This document shows, piece by piece, positions 48,457-57,988 of a DNA stretch of 64,000 bases; position 1 is the stretch's first letter; the number at the start of each line of letters is the position of its first letter. The stretch comes from Vreelandella piezotolerans (lineage in GTDB: Bacteria > Pseudomonadota > Gammaproteobacteria > Pseudomonadales > Halomonadaceae). The notes beneath the pieces are model-generated. The model did not search any database. It saw nothing but the letters and a program-made list of their open reading frames with translations, and had not been told where the DNA came from. The stretch lies in contig NZ_CP048602.1 of NCBI RefSeq assembly GCF_012427705.1, forward strand, positions 1,116,001-1,180,000, written 5' to 3'. Made by a program: the position numbers and the translations under genes.

Positions 48457-49002
48457 ATGTTAAACCAACTGCGTCTAGATCATGCCAACATGGCGCGAAT
48501 GCTCCATGTGCTGCAGCTCAAGCAAAAAACCTTGGCTAGCGGAGAACGGCCTGACTTTCAGCTGATGCGCGAAGTGGTGGACTATATCCTGTCTTACATG
48601 GAGGGGTTCGCAACGCCGTTAGAGCGTATTTGTGTCGAGCGGTTGCAGGTGCAGGCCCCTGAACACTTGCCACTCATGGAGCAAATGGCCAGCGATTATC
48701 GTGAGCTCAAGCCTCGCTTGATGCGCCTTTCCCATGATATTGACATGATCCTCATGGACAACATCCTGCCAATGGATCGCTTCGCCGACGACCTCAAAGC
48801 GTACTTGGAGGCGCATCGCGGCTATCTGCGTCATGAACGTGAGGGGCTTTTCCCGTTGATTGACAAACATTTCACCCCAGATGATCTGGAGGAGCTGCGC
48901 CAAGCCCTGCCCGAAGAGGCGGAAAAAGAGCTAGAGCGACTTCAGCTTGCCTATCCAGAGTTATACGCCGAGCTGCGCGGCGCCGACGTACCTGCTCTGT
49001 AA
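48457..49002 (+). CDS. Hemerythrin-like protein with altered ligand sites
   Basis: A 181-residue helical cytoplasmic protein resembling the hemerythrin HHE family. H9 (LRLDH) fits the first iron-ligand His. The second helix, where active members have HHPxE, reads FATPLE (51-56): both His are replaced by A52 and T53, and only E56 remains. H120, H126 and E127-E129 in AHRGYLRHEREGLFP supply the second helix-pair region. Iron binding is therefore doubtful, and the protein may have become a structural or signalling relative. Ribosome site AAGGAG-like (AAGGAGAC) precedes the ATG. It stands alone, ended by a terminator. Confidence 0.7.
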   Translation: MLNQLRLDHANMARMLHVLQLKQKTLASGERPDFQLMREVVDYILSYMEGFATPLERICVERLQVQAPEHLPLMEQMASDYRELKPRLMRLSHDIDMILMDNILPMDRFADDLKAYLEAHRGYLRHEREGLFPLIDKHFTPDDLEELRQALPEEAEKELERLQLAYPELYAELRGADVPAL

Positions 49003-49030
49003 TCTCAGCATGTGACACCTTCAGTGCCGA

Positions 49031-49061
49031 ACGGGGCGTGTTAAACTAGCGCCCCGTTTTT
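49031..49061 (+). terminator. Terminator of the hemerythrin-like gene
   Basis: ACGGGGCG and CGCCCCGT form an 8-bp stem with an 11-base loop followed by TTTT. It is 28 nt after the stop. Confidence 0.75.
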
Positions 49062-49158
49062 ATGGGCGGCTGAAACGTCACGCTAACGCGTGATAACAAA
49101 CGTCACCGGCGTTGATCAACGCGGTACTTCAATAGAGCGGATGGGCAGGTGAGGGGTA

Positions 49159-49956
49159 ATGGCAGGGCCAATACTGATTTTCGATTCTGGCGTGGGCGGG
49201 CTTTCCGTCGCCCATGCGCTGCGTCAACACTACCCTTCGGCGGCTCTCTGTTACGCTTGCGATAACGCTTGGTTACCCTACGGACTGCGCGACGACGCAA
49301 CGCTTGCTGCGCGTATCGTGACGGTGTGCCAAGCGGCGGTGCGCGCCTGTCAGGCTAGCGTGCTGGTCGTGGCGTGTAACACCGCGAGCACCCTGGCACT
49401 TGAGAAGCTGCGTCAAGCGCTTTCGATACCGGTCGTGGGCACCGTGCCAGCGATCAAGTCGGCGGCCAAGCTGAGTGCCACGCGTCATATTGGTTTGTTG
49501 GCGACGGCGGCCACGGTGAATCGTCCCTACACGCAAGGATTGATCGACAGCTTTGCCAGCGACTGTGTGGTTACCCGGGTCGCTGCGGGTGATTTGGTGA
49601 CCGCGGCCGAGGCCTGGCTGGGGGGAGCGCCCTTTGACGTTGAACGCATGCGTCAGGTGCTGGCACCGCTATGGCAAGCCACCCAGACCCAACCGGCGTT
49701 AGATACCGTGGTGTTAGGCTGCACCCATTTTCCGCTTTTGCAGCCACAGCTAGCATCGCTGGCACCGGTGCCTATCACTTGGGTCGATTCTGGCGATGCC
49801 ATTGCGCGACGGGTCGGCCAGGTTGCCACCGCGCTCATTAGCCACACCGTCGATGACCGCTGCTTTACGACTGCCCCTGCGATCGCATTGACCGACGGCT
49901 TTGCCCGTTACGGTTTTCAGCCAGCGCAACCGCTCGAATTGCCCAACGCCCGCTAG
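49159..49956 (+). CDS. murI: Glutamate racemase
   Basis: A 265-residue cofactor-free racemase making D-glutamate for peptidoglycan. The two catalytic cysteines are C73 (VVACNTAS) and C188 (GCTHFPL), with D9 in [16 protein letters not shown] site precedes the ATG. The length is typical. trmA follows after 57 nt in the same direction; the murI-trmA pair is also adjacent, though arranged differently, in E. coli. Confidence 0.96.
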   Translation: MAGPILIFDSGVGGLSVAHALRQHYPSAALCYACDNAWLPYGLRDDATLAARIVTVCQAAVRACQASVLVVACNTASTLALEKLRQALSIPVVGTVPAIKSAAKLSATRHIGLLATAATVNRPYTQGLIDSFASDCVVTRVAAGDLVTAAEAWLGGAPFDVERMRQVLAPLWQATQTQPALDTVVLGCTHFPLLQPQLASLAPVPITWVDSGDAIARRVGQVATALISHTVDDRCFTTAPAIALTDGFARYGFQPAQPLELPNAR

Positions 49957-50013
49957 GCTGCCAACGAGCAGCGCATCTTCCAAGACGTTCACCATGAGTA
50001 GAGAGGAGCCACC

Positions 50014-51123
50014 TTGGCGATCCCGACTGTAGACCCAGCACGTTACGATGAGCAGCTGGCCGATAAGCAAGCCTACGTGGCCACCACCTTCGCCGCGTTC
50101 GATACGCCTGAACTGGAGGTGTATCCCTCGCCGCCGAGTCACTATCGTCAACGCTGCGAGTTTCGTATCTGGCATGAAGCGGACGATCTGTTCTATGCCA
50201 TGTTCGAGGTCGACCCAGAGAATCCTAAAAACAAACGGGTGGTACGCCTCGACCAGTTTCCTGTGGCCAGTGCCCAGATCAACGCGTTGATGCCCCAACT
50301 GCGAGAGGCGTTTTTAGCTAGCGATGAGCTGCGCCGTCGACTGTTTCAGGTGGAGTTTCTGACCACACTCTCTGGTCAAGCGCTGGTAACGCTGATCTAT
50401 CACCGCCCGCTGGGTGATGCCTGGGAAGCGGAGGCCCGTGCGCTAGAGCGCGCGCTGGGTATCATGATTATTGGTCGTTCTCGCAAGCAGCGCTTAGTGC
50501 TCACCCAGGACCATGTATGGGAGAAGCTCACGGTAGATGGCCGCACGCTGCATTATCAGCAGGTGGAAAACAGTTTTACCCAGCCCAACGCGTATATCTG
50601 TCAAACCATGCTGAGCTGGGCCAAAGAGGTCACACAAGGTCGTCAGGACGAGGATTTGGTGGAGCTCTACTGCGGCAACGGTAACTTTACGATTGCCCTG
50701 GCCGACAATTTCCGCCGCGTACTGGCCACTGAAATTTCGCGCACCTCGGTAGCCAGCGCCAACGTCAATCTCGATGCCAACGGTGTGACCAATGCTCACG
50801 TAGCGCGTATGTCGGCGGAAGAGTTTTCGTTGGCCCTAAAGGGCGAGAAGGCGGGCCGCCGCGTGGCCGACATGGCCCTCGACGAGTACAACTTCACGAC
50901 CGTGCTGGTCGACCCACCTCGGGCGGGACTTGATGAGCAGAGCTGCCATCAAGTCAGCGAATACGCTCAAATCGTCTATATTTCATGCAACCCGGTCACA
51001 CTGGCCGAAAATTTAGCGCTGCTGACCAAGACCCATGACATCGAGCGATTCGCCCTATTTGACCAGTTTCCGTTTACCCACCACTGTGAATGTGGCGTGC
51101 TGCTGACCCGTCGTCAGCCTTGA
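50014..51123 (+). CDS. trmA: tRNA (uracil-5-)-methyltransferase TrmA
   Basis: A 369-residue SAM-dependent enzyme that makes 5-methyluridine at position 54 in the T-loop of tRNAs. The catalytic nucleophile is C325 (ISCNP), and the general base is E359 (HHCECGVLL), within one residue of the E. coli positions (C324, E358). The SAM site is ELYCGNGNFT (about 213-222). It starts at a TTG at 50014 behind AGAGGAG. It is probably co-transcribed with murI. Confidence 0.96.
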   Translation: MAIPTVDPARYDEQLADKQAYVATTFAAFDTPELEVYPSPPSHYRQRCEFRIWHEADDLFYAMFEVDPENPKNKRVVRLDQFPVASAQINALMPQLREAFLASDELRRRLFQVEFLTTLSGQALVTLIYHRPLGDAWEAEARALERALGIMIIGRSRKQRLVLTQDHVWEKLTVDGRTLHYQQVENSFTQPNAYICQTMLSWAKEVTQGRQDEDLVELYCGNGNFTIALADNFRRVLATEISRTSVASANVNLDANGVTNAHVARMSAEEFSLALKGEKAGRRVADMALDEYNFTTVLVDPPRAGLDEQSCHQVSEYAQIVYISCNPVTLAENLALLTKTHDIERFALFDQFPFTHHCECGVLLTRRQP

Positions 51124-51316
51124 GCGCACTCACACGAGACGCGTGGAACTTGTCAATAGTGCTTATGATGCACAAGCGGCATACACCATGAATAACCTGT
51201 CAGATGGTTAGGGTGGCGATGATGGGTAGCGTAAGCTAATGGGTAGTGTGGCCTAAAGGCCTATTGTCCTTCGTTTTTTTGGCCTAAGTAGTGGCCCCAG
51301 GCAGTCGAGGTGATGG
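51124..51316 (+). promoter_or_regulatory. gdhB upstream region with short repeats
   Basis: The 193 bases before gdhB hold two near-identical 11-mers ATGGGTAG(C/T)GT (51222-51232 and 51239-51249), then GGCCT-AA-AGGCC (51250-51261) and a run of seven T at 51274-51280. The last two could be a trmA terminator or part of gdhB control. No convincing promoter boxes stood out. Confidence 0.35.
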
Positions 51317-54300
51317 ATGCATTACGTTGCGATCGAAGAGAGTCGGCGAGATCTTTTAAAGCAGCTACAAGAGCGTTTGGAAGCGCGACTGGAGCCAGCG
51401 CGGGCGGCCGATATCGAAGCCTTTGCGCGCCACTTTTATGCCACGGTGCCGGTGGAAGACTTGGTCGACCGTCGCTTGGACGACCTGTACGGTGCGACGC
51501 TGTCCATCTGGCAGTTCCTCCAGCACCATGATCCGAAAAGCCCTAAAGTACGCATTTTTAACCCGGATTTCGAAGAGCACGGCTGGCAGTCTACCCACAC
51601 CTTCGTGGCGGTGCTGCATGAAGACATGCCGTTTTTGGTCGACTCCGTGCGCATCGAACTCAACCGTCGCGGCCTAACGGTACACGCCATTCAAAACGCC
51701 GTGTTCGCCGTGGCCCGTGATAGCCAGCATCAGCTGAAGGCGCTGACCTCTCCCAAAGACGAGAACGCACCGGACGCCCGTGAATCGCTGATCGTCATCG
51801 AAGTCGATCGTCACACCGATGCCGAATCCCTGGCAAAAATCGAGCGTAATCTGCACGAAGTGCTGCGGGACGTGCGTACCGCCGTGGGCGATTTCGATGC
51901 CATGTGCGGCCAGATCACCTCGGCGATACAGGAGTTGGAAAAAAATTGCCCGCCACAAATCGACCCGGACGACCATGAAGAGGCCATCGCTTTCCTGGAG
52001 TGGTTGCTGAAAGATAACTTCACCTTCCTGGGCTACGATGAGTACCTGTTAGAAGGCAACGAGCTGCAGCGTGATCCCAACAGCGTGCTGGGCGTATTCC
52101 GGCTGGATCAGCCGCGCTACCGCGAGCGAATCCGCACCGAAGAGGGTGTCGACGAACACAATGACTACGTGCTGGTGCCGCAGCTGCTCTCGTTCGCTAA
52201 AAGCGCCCACCACTCCCGCGTGCACCGACCCACGTATCCAGATTACATCACCGTCGACCGCTACGACGATGACGGCAACGTGATCGGTGAGCGTCGCTTC
52301 TTTGGCTTGTTCACCGCCACGGTGTACAACGAGTCGCCGCGCAATATTCCGCTGCTACGCCGCAAACTCAAGGCCGTGATGGATATCGCTGGCTTCAACC
52401 CCCAGGGCCACAACGGCAAGCAGCTGTTGCAGGTGCTGGAAGTCTACCCACGCGATGACCTATTCCAGATCAGTACCGAATCCCTGGCTAGCACCGCACT
52501 GGGTATTCTCAACATCCGTGAGCGCCGTCAGGTGCGGCTATTCATCCGCGCCGATGTCAGCGGTAAGTTCTATTCCTGCCTGGTGTTCGTGCCGCGTGAT
52601 GTGTTCTCGACCGATCTACGCCAGCGCATTCAGGGCATGCTCTGCGACGAGTTGGACGCGCACTTCGGCGACTTCAACACCTACTTATCCGAGTCGGTGC
52701 TGGCGCGTATCCAATTGATCCTGCGCTTCAACGGCGACGCCCCGAGCCAATACGATCTCAAACGTCTGGAGAGTAAAGTCGCTCGCCTAGCCCGCAGCTG
52801 GCGCGACGATCTGCAGGCGGCGATGATCGAAGGCTTCGGGGAAGAGCGTGCCAATCATCTGATCGATCAGTTCCACGACGCGTTCTCCGCCAGCTACCGG
52901 GAAGATTTCAACGCTCGCACGGCCGTGTTCGATGTCCAGCATCTGCTGAATCTGGATAACGGCGACGATCTCTCTCTGTCGCTTTATCGCCCCTTGGAAG
53001 AGCAGGCGGGCGGCATGAACCTGAAGCTGTTCCACCGCGAATCGCAAATTCCACTCTCCGACGTGCTGCCGATGATGGAAAATCTGGGGCTGCGCGTGAT
53101 TGGCGAGCGCCCCTACGACATCAACGCACCACAGCAGCGCTACTGGATTCACGATTTCGAACTGGAACACAGCCGTGAAGGCGTCAACCTGAGCGAAATG
53201 CGCGACACCTTCAGCGAAGCGTTCAAGCGTATTTGGGCAGGCGAGGCCGATAATGACGCCTTCAACCGCCTGATCATCGGCGCAGGGCTCGACTGGCGCG
53301 AAGTGGCTATGCTGCGCGGCTATGCACGCTATTTGAAGCAGATTCGCTTCGGTATGTCTCAGGATTACATTGCCGCAACGCTGGCGAACTACCCGGCCAT
53401 TACCCAAACCCTGGTGGAGTTGTTCCGCCTGCGTTTCGACCCGGCCCAGCAGCCCAGCAACGTCGATGACTGCCTTACGCGACTCAACGAGCACTTAGAA
53501 GGCGTTGCCAGCCTCAACGATGACCAACTGCTGCGCCGCTTCATGGAGCTGATTCAGGCCACGCTGCGCACCAACTACTACCAGACCACCGACGGTGGCC
53601 GCTTCAAGGATTACATCGCCTACAAGTTGGAGCCGTCGAAAGTCACCGGAATGCCCAAGCCGCGCCCGGCGTTCGAGATCTTTGTCTGCTCGCCGCGTGT
53701 CGAAGGCGTTCACTTGCGCGGTGGTAAAGTGGCCCGTGGTGGCCTGCGCTGGTCGGATCGTCTCGAGGATTTCCGTACCGAAGTGCTGGGCCTCGTCAAA
53801 GCGCAGCAGGTGAAAAACGCGGTCATCGTGCCTGTCGGCGCGAAGGGCGGCTTCGTATGTAAGCGCATGCCGGAAAACGCCGACCGCGAAACCCAACAGA
53901 AGGAAGGGATCGTCTGCTACCAAATCTTCATTCGTGCGCTATTGGACGTCACCGACAACTTGGTGGGTGGCGAGGTAGTGCCGCCGCAAAGCGTCGTGCG
54001 TCACGATGAAGACGACACCTACTTGGTGGTAGCCGCCGATAAAGGCACCGCTACTTTCTCGGATATCGCCAACGCGATTTCCATCGAGTATGGCCACTGG
54101 TTGGGTGACGCCTTTGCTTCCGGTGGTGCCAACGGCTACGACCACAAGAAGATGGCAATCACCGCTCGCGGCGCGTGGGAATCCGTGAAGCGTCATTTCA
54201 AGAACCTGGGCGTCAATACCCAGGAAGACCTGTTTACCGTGGTGGGTATCGGAGACATGGCGGGGGACGTGTTCGGTAACGGTATGCTCCTTTCCGATAA

Positions 54301-56140
54301 GATCCAATTGGTGGGCGCCTTCAACCACCTGCACATCTTCGTCGACCCGAACCCGGATTCCGCAGCGGCCTTTGCCGAGCGCAAACGCCTGTTCGATCTG
54401 CCGCGCTCCAGCTGGGAAGATTACAGCAGCGAACTGATCTCCCAAGGGGGTGGGGTGTTCAGCCGCAGCGCCAAGTCGATCACCATCACGCCGGAAATGC
54501 AGCAAGCGTTTGGGATTGAAGAGGCTCGCCTGTCGCCCAACGACCTGATTCGCGCCATGCTCAAAGCAAAGGTCGATCTGATTTGGAACGGCGGCATCGG
54601 TACTTACGTGAAGAGTTCTGAAGAGACCGATGCGGATGTGGGCGACAAAGCCAACGATGCGCTGCGTATCAACGGTAAAGAATTGAACTGCCGCGTGGTC
54701 GGCGAGGGCGGTAACCTGGGCCTGACCCAGCGTGGCCGGATGGAAGCCGCCGCCAACGGGGTACGCGTCTACACCGACTTTATCGACAACGCGGGCGGCG
54801 TGAACTGCTCGGATCACGAGGTCAACATCAAAATCTTGATCGATGAAGTGGTCAAGCGTGGCGATATGACCGACAAGCAGCGTAACCAGCTGCTGGCCGA
54901 CATGACCGAAGAGGTCGCCGACCTGGTGATTCTGGATAACTACCGCCAGACCCAGGCACTGGACCTGTCGGAGATCTTGTCTCACCAGGGCATGGGGCCG
55001 TACCGTCGCTTCATCAGCGAGCTGGAGTCCGCCGGTCAAATCGACCGCGAGCTGGAGTTCCTGCCCGCCGATGACGTGCTCAAAGAGCGCGCCAGCAACA
55101 ATCAGGGCATGCGCTTACCGGAACTGTCGGTGCTGATCTCCTACGCCAAGAGCACCCTGAAGGGCGACTTGATCAACTCCGACGTGCCCGACGATCTGTA
55201 TATCCACCGTCATCTGGAGCGTCTGTTCCCGGCCGTGCTCACCGAACGCTACCAGAACGAGATGTACGACCACCGTCTAAAGCGTGAAATCGTCGCCACC
55301 CAGGTGGCCAACGATCTCGTCGATCACATGGGCATCGTCTTCGTGCGTCGCCTGATGGATTCGACCGGCGCTGGCCGTGCGGACATTGCCCGCGCCTACG
55401 TGGTGGCCCGCGATGCCTTCAATCTGCCGTCGCTGTGGGCGCAGATCGAAGCGCTGGATAACCAAGTGCCCAGCCGTGTGCAGTACTCCATGATGCTGGA
55501 TTTGATGCGCATGATCCGCCGCGCTACGCGCTGGTTCCTTCGTCAGCACCTGGGGCTCTCGACCCAGGACACCATCGAGTACTTCGGCCCACGCTTGGCG
55601 CAGTTGCAGGAGGGCATTGGCGAGCTGCTCAGCGGTGAAGAGCAGGCCGTATGGCGCCAGCGCTGTGATGAATTGCTGGAAGCTGGCGTGCCGGAAGCAC
55701 TGGCCGCCACCGTGGCTGCCGCGCCGAGTCTCTACGCTGGCCTGGGCATCATTCAAGCCGCGCGGATCACCAACGAGAAGCCGCAACGGGTGGCCGAGGT
55801 GTTCTATGAAATCGGCAGCCGCTTAGAGCTACCATGGATGATCCAGCAGGTTACCCACCTGGAGGTCCGCGATGCCTGGCAGGCCCAGGCGAGAGAAACC
55901 TTCCGCGACGACATCGACCGTCAGCAGCTGGCGCTCACTACCAGTGTTCTGAAGCTAGAAGCCGGCAGCCGTGACACCCAAGAGCGGGTAGCCCAGTGGC
56001 TAGAGCAGCATGCCGAGCTACACCGCCGCTGGTGCCGCCTGATCGACGAAGTGCGCGGTGGCAGTGAAGGAGGGTTTGCACTGTTTGCCGTGGCCGTGCG
56101 TGAACTGGTCGACCTGGCCGAAAGCGACAGCGAAGCGTAA
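51317..56140 (+). CDS. gdhB: NAD-specific glutamate dehydrogenase, large type
   Basis: A 1607-residue catabolic glutamate dehydrogenase of the 180-kDa class known from Pseudomonas and Streptomyces, converting glutamate to 2-oxoglutarate and ammonia with NAD. The long N-terminal part (about 1-700) carries ACT-like regulatory modules; the catalytic core (about 780-1270) includes GGKVARGGLRWSDR and VPVGAKGGFVCK (substrate-binding Lys), then TVVGIGDMAGDVFGNGML for NAD and WNGGIGTYVK. A helical C-terminal domain ends the protein. GAGGTGATGG precedes the ATG. It has its own terminator. Coding composition is uniform across its length. Confidence 0.96.
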   Translation: MHYVAIEESRRDLLKQLQERLEARLEPARAADIEAFARHFYATVPVEDLVDRRLDDLYGATLSIWQFLQHHDPKSPKVRIFNPDFEEHGWQSTHTFVAVLHEDMPFLVDSVRIELNRRGLTVHAIQNAVFAVARDSQHQLKALTSPKDENAPDARESLIVIEVDRHTDAESLAKIERNLHEVLRDVRTAVGDFDAMCGQITSAIQELEKNCPPQIDPDDHEEAIAFLEWLLKDNFTFLGYDEYLLEGNELQRDPNSVLGVFRLDQPRYRERIRTEEGVDEHNDYVLVPQLLSFAKSAHHSRVHRPTYPDYITVDRYDDDGNVIGERRFFGLFTATVYNESPRNIPLLRRKLKAVMDIAGFNPQGHNGKQLLQVLEVYPRDDLFQISTESLASTALGILNIRERRQVRLFIRADVSGKFYSCLVFVPRDVFSTDLRQRIQGMLCDELDAHFGDFNTYLSESVLARIQLILRFNGDAPSQYDLKRLESKVARLARSWRDDLQAAMIEGFGEERANHLIDQFHDAFSASYREDFNARTAVFDVQHLLNLDNGDDLSLSLYRPLEEQAGGMNLKLFHRESQIPLSDVLPMMENLGLRVIGERPYDINAPQQRYWIHDFELEHSREGVNLSEMRDTFSEAFKRIWAGEADNDAFNRLIIGAGLDWREVAMLRGYARYLKQIRFGMSQDYIAATLANYPAITQTLVELFRLRFDPAQQPSNVDDCLTRLNEHLEGVASLNDDQLLRRFMELIQATLRTNYYQTTDGGRFKDYIAYKLEPSKVTGMPKPRPAFEIFVCSPRVEGVHLRGGKVARGGLRWSDRLEDFRTEVLGLVKAQQVKNAVIVPVGAKGGFVCKRMPENADRETQQKEGIVCYQIFIRALLDVTDNLVGGEVVPPQSVVRHDEDDTYLVVAADKGTATFSDIANAISIEYGHWLGDAFASGGANGYDHKKMAITARGAWESVKRHFKNLGVNTQEDLFTVVGIGDMAGDVFGNGMLLSDKIQLVGAFNHLHIFVDPNPDSAAAFAERKRLFDLPRSSWEDYSSELISQGGGVFSRSAKSITITPEMQQAFGIEEARLSPNDLIRAMLKAKVDLIWNGGIGTYVKSSEETDADVGDKANDALRINGKELNCRVVGEGGNLGLTQRGRMEAAANGVRVYTDFIDNAGGVNCSDHEVNIKILIDEVVKRGDMTDKQRNQLLADMTEEVADLVILDNYRQTQALDLSEILSHQGMGPYRRFISELESAGQIDRELEFLPADDVLKERASNNQGMRLPELSVLISYAKSTLKGDLINSDVPDDLYIHRHLERLFPAVLTERYQNEMYDHRLKREIVATQVANDLVDHMGIVFVRRLMDSTGAGRADIARAYVVARDAFNLPSLWAQIEALDNQVPSRVQYSMMLDLMRMIRRATRWFLRQHLGLSTQDTIEYFGPRLAQLQEGIGELLSGEEQAVWRQRCDELLEAGVPEALAATVAAAPSLYAGLGIIQAARITNEKPQRVAEVFYEIGSRLELPWMIQQVTHLEVRDAWQAQARETFRDDIDRQQLALTTSVLKLEAGSRDTQERVAQWLEQHAELHRRWCRLIDEVRGGSEGGFALFAVAVRELVDLAESDSEA

Positions 56141-56181
56141 ACCGAAGCGCGTGCTCAACGGCACGCTGCACGCTCGGTAGG

Positions 56182-56217
56182 AAGCCGCGCCCTGGGGGAT
56201 CAGGACGCGGCTTTTTT
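56182..56217 (+). terminator. Terminator of gdhB
   Basis: AAGCCGCG and CGCGGCTT form an 8-bp stem; an inner CCTG/CAGG pair continues it past one-base mismatches around loop GGGGAT. Six T follow the first half of CGCGGCTT, making a strong terminator. Confidence 0.9.
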
Positions 56218-56295
56218 CATCCTGCGAAGCCTGGGCGATGTGCGCTATACTGCGCCCGCCCCGCACGTCGCCCACCGATTAGGAGAGTCTTACCG

Positions 56296-57312
56296 ATGTA
56301 CCCCATTGCACGCTCGCTGCTGTTTCGCTTGGATCCCGAAACCACCCATGGCATGGCGCTGAACGCGCTCGACGCGTTGCACAAAGTGGGCGGTATTCAG
56401 CGACTGTATGGCAAGCCGGTGAGCGACCCGGTCGCACTCATGGGGCTGCGTTTCCCTAACCGTATTGGGCTGGCGGCCGGGCTGGATAAAAACGCCGACC
56501 ACTTGGATGCGCTGGGCGAGCTAGGATTTGGCTTTGTGGAGGTCGGCACCGTAACACCCAAGGCGCAGCCGGGAAATCCAAAACCGCGTCTCTTTCGATT
56601 GGCCGACCACGAGGCGATCATCAACCGCTTCGGGTTCAACAACAAAGGGGTGGCGCATCTCGTCGCGCAGGTCAAAAAACGTCACTACAACGGCATCGTC
56701 GGCATCAATATCGGTAAGAATTTGACCACGTCGGTTGAGAACGCCCTGGATGACTACCTATTATGCCTCGATGCGGTACATGGCGCGGCGGACTACATAG
56801 CGGTGAATATCTCGTCGCCCAATACACCGGGGCTACGCACGCTGCAGTTTGGCGAACAGCTAGATGCCCTGTTGGGGCCGATTCGCGCCAAAAGCCGCGA
56901 GTTGGATGCTCAGGCAGGTCGCAGGGTGCCTCTGCTGGTGAAAATCGCACCAGACATGAGCGAAGAGGAGGTCGCGCTGGTGGCTGGCAGTATCGCACGC
57001 AACGAGCTGGACGGCGTGATTGCGACCAATACCACCGTCTCCCGGGAGGCCGTGCAGAACGACCCGCAAGCACAAGAAGTCGGCGGGCTCTCCGGTAAGC
57101 CGGTGTTCGAGGCGTCCAATACGGTCATTCGTCTACTGCGCAAGCACCTGCCGACGCTGCCGATCATTGGCGTGGGTGGCATCGATAGTGGTGAAGCGGC
57201 CCGGGCGAAAATGGCGGCCGGTGCGGATCTTGTGCAGCTCTATTCGGGATTGATCTACCAAGGGCCTGGGCTAGTGAAGCAGTGTGCCGAGGCGCTCAAG
57301 CAAATCGGTTGA
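56296..57312 (+). CDS. pyrD: Dihydroorotate dehydrogenase (quinone)
   Basis: A 338-residue class 2 enzyme (E. coli 336) that oxidises dihydroorotate to orotate with FMN and passes electrons to membrane quinone. The N-terminal helices (YPIARSLLFRLDPETTHGMA) form the membrane-associated tunnel. The active-site Ser is in NISSPNTPGLR near 175; GLAAGLDKN and GVGGIDSG bind FMN. AGGAGAG precedes the ATG. It lies upstream of rmf and rlmKL, an arrangement shared with Pseudomonas from memory. Confidence 0.96.
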   Translation: MYPIARSLLFRLDPETTHGMALNALDALHKVGGIQRLYGKPVSDPVALMGLRFPNRIGLAAGLDKNADHLDALGELGFGFVEVGTVTPKAQPGNPKPRLFRLADHEAIINRFGFNNKGVAHLVAQVKKRHYNGIVGINIGKNLTTSVENALDDYLLCLDAVHGAADYIAVNISSPNTPGLRTLQFGEQLDALLGPIRAKSRELDAQAGRRVPLLVKIAPDMSEEEVALVAGSIARNELDGVIATNTTVSREAVQNDPQAQEVGGLSGKPVFEASNTVIRLLRKHLPTLPIIGVGGIDSGEAARAKMAAGADLVQLYSGLIYQGPGLVKQCAEALKQIG

Positions 57313-57332
57313 AAAAGCCGCAGATAGACGAT

Positions 57333-57356
57333 AAAAAGCCCGCTTTGCAGCGGGCT
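57333..57356 (-). terminator. Terminator of rmf
   Basis: AGCCCGC and GCGGGCT form a 7-bp stem with loop TTTGCA, followed on the reverse strand by TTTTTAT. It lies 34 nt after the rmf stop and can also slow transcripts from pyrD. Confidence 0.8.
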
Positions 57357-57390
57357 CCGTCTCCTAATGTTTGAGTAAAAGGTAAATAAA

Positions 57391-57600
57391 TTAGGTCATG
57401 ACCATGGGGTTTTTATGAATACCGGAGACGCCGATCATTCCGTCCCATTGGTCACCACGACCTTCACGCCAACCGCTCATCCAATATTCGCGTAAATTGA
57501 CATCTTGACTGGGGCAATCATCACGGGAGCGACCCATGATGCCCGCTTTGTAGCCGTGAACATAAGCCCGCTGGAAGCGATCACGTTTTTGTCGTTTCAT
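57391..57600 (-). CDS. rmf: Ribosome modulation factor
   Basis: A 69-residue basic protein that pairs 70S ribosomes into inactive 100S dimers in stationary phase. MKRQKRDRFQRA, GYKAGI and GRSRDDCP match E. coli Rmf (55 residues), and the later SGWREGRGD continues the match. The last 15 or so residues are an extension. AGAGG precedes the ATG by 7 nt. It is convergent with pyrD. Confidence 0.94.
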   Translation of the reverse strand: MKRQKRDRFQRAYVHGYKAGIMGRSRDDCPSQDVNLREYWMSGWREGRGDQWDGMIGVSGIHKNPMVMT

Positions 57601-57988
57601 TGGCTAACCTCTTTGCATGAAAGCCTTTGATAAGAAGCAGGTCACAAGGCAACGTAGTAATAACAGGCCCATAGGCGTGCTTTACCCAGATTGCCAACAC
57701 CACTTCGAGAAGTGACTTCAAGTTCAAGAGTGAGCTGCTGCCTCAGCGCTAATGCCTAGCACTCACGTGCTGAACGGAAGAAGCGGCAAGCTCAGACAAG
57801 CCAAGGATCGTTACCGGCGTTTAGAAACAGACACGATAAAGACCCTGACAAGCAACGCATGCGTTTTTAGTAGCTACCCTCTTATTGTTAGACCATGATG
57901 GGGTCACTTGTCGACCATCAAATTGTCATAAGACATACATTCATTTGCCATATACAGGAATATCGCGCGGTGACGCGCGGCGATCATC
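57601..57988. other. rmf-rlmKL divergent intergenic region
   Basis: These 388 bases hold no credible gene and must contain the promoters of both divergent genes. Visible items: a perfect 12-base palindrome AACGCATGCGTT at 57854-57865 followed by TTT, and CGCGCG-GTGA-CGCGCG at 57964-57979, a hairpin ending 9 nt before the rlmKL start, where a ribosome would bind. TTGTCA at 57925 is a possible -35, but no matching -10 is clear. Confidence 0.4.

Noticed and set aside
53939..55039. Long open frame (366 codons) antisense to gdhB
   Set aside because: It mirrors highly conserved GdhB catalytic codons in a GC-rich gene, shows no family motif and lacks a ribosome site. It is a shadow frame.
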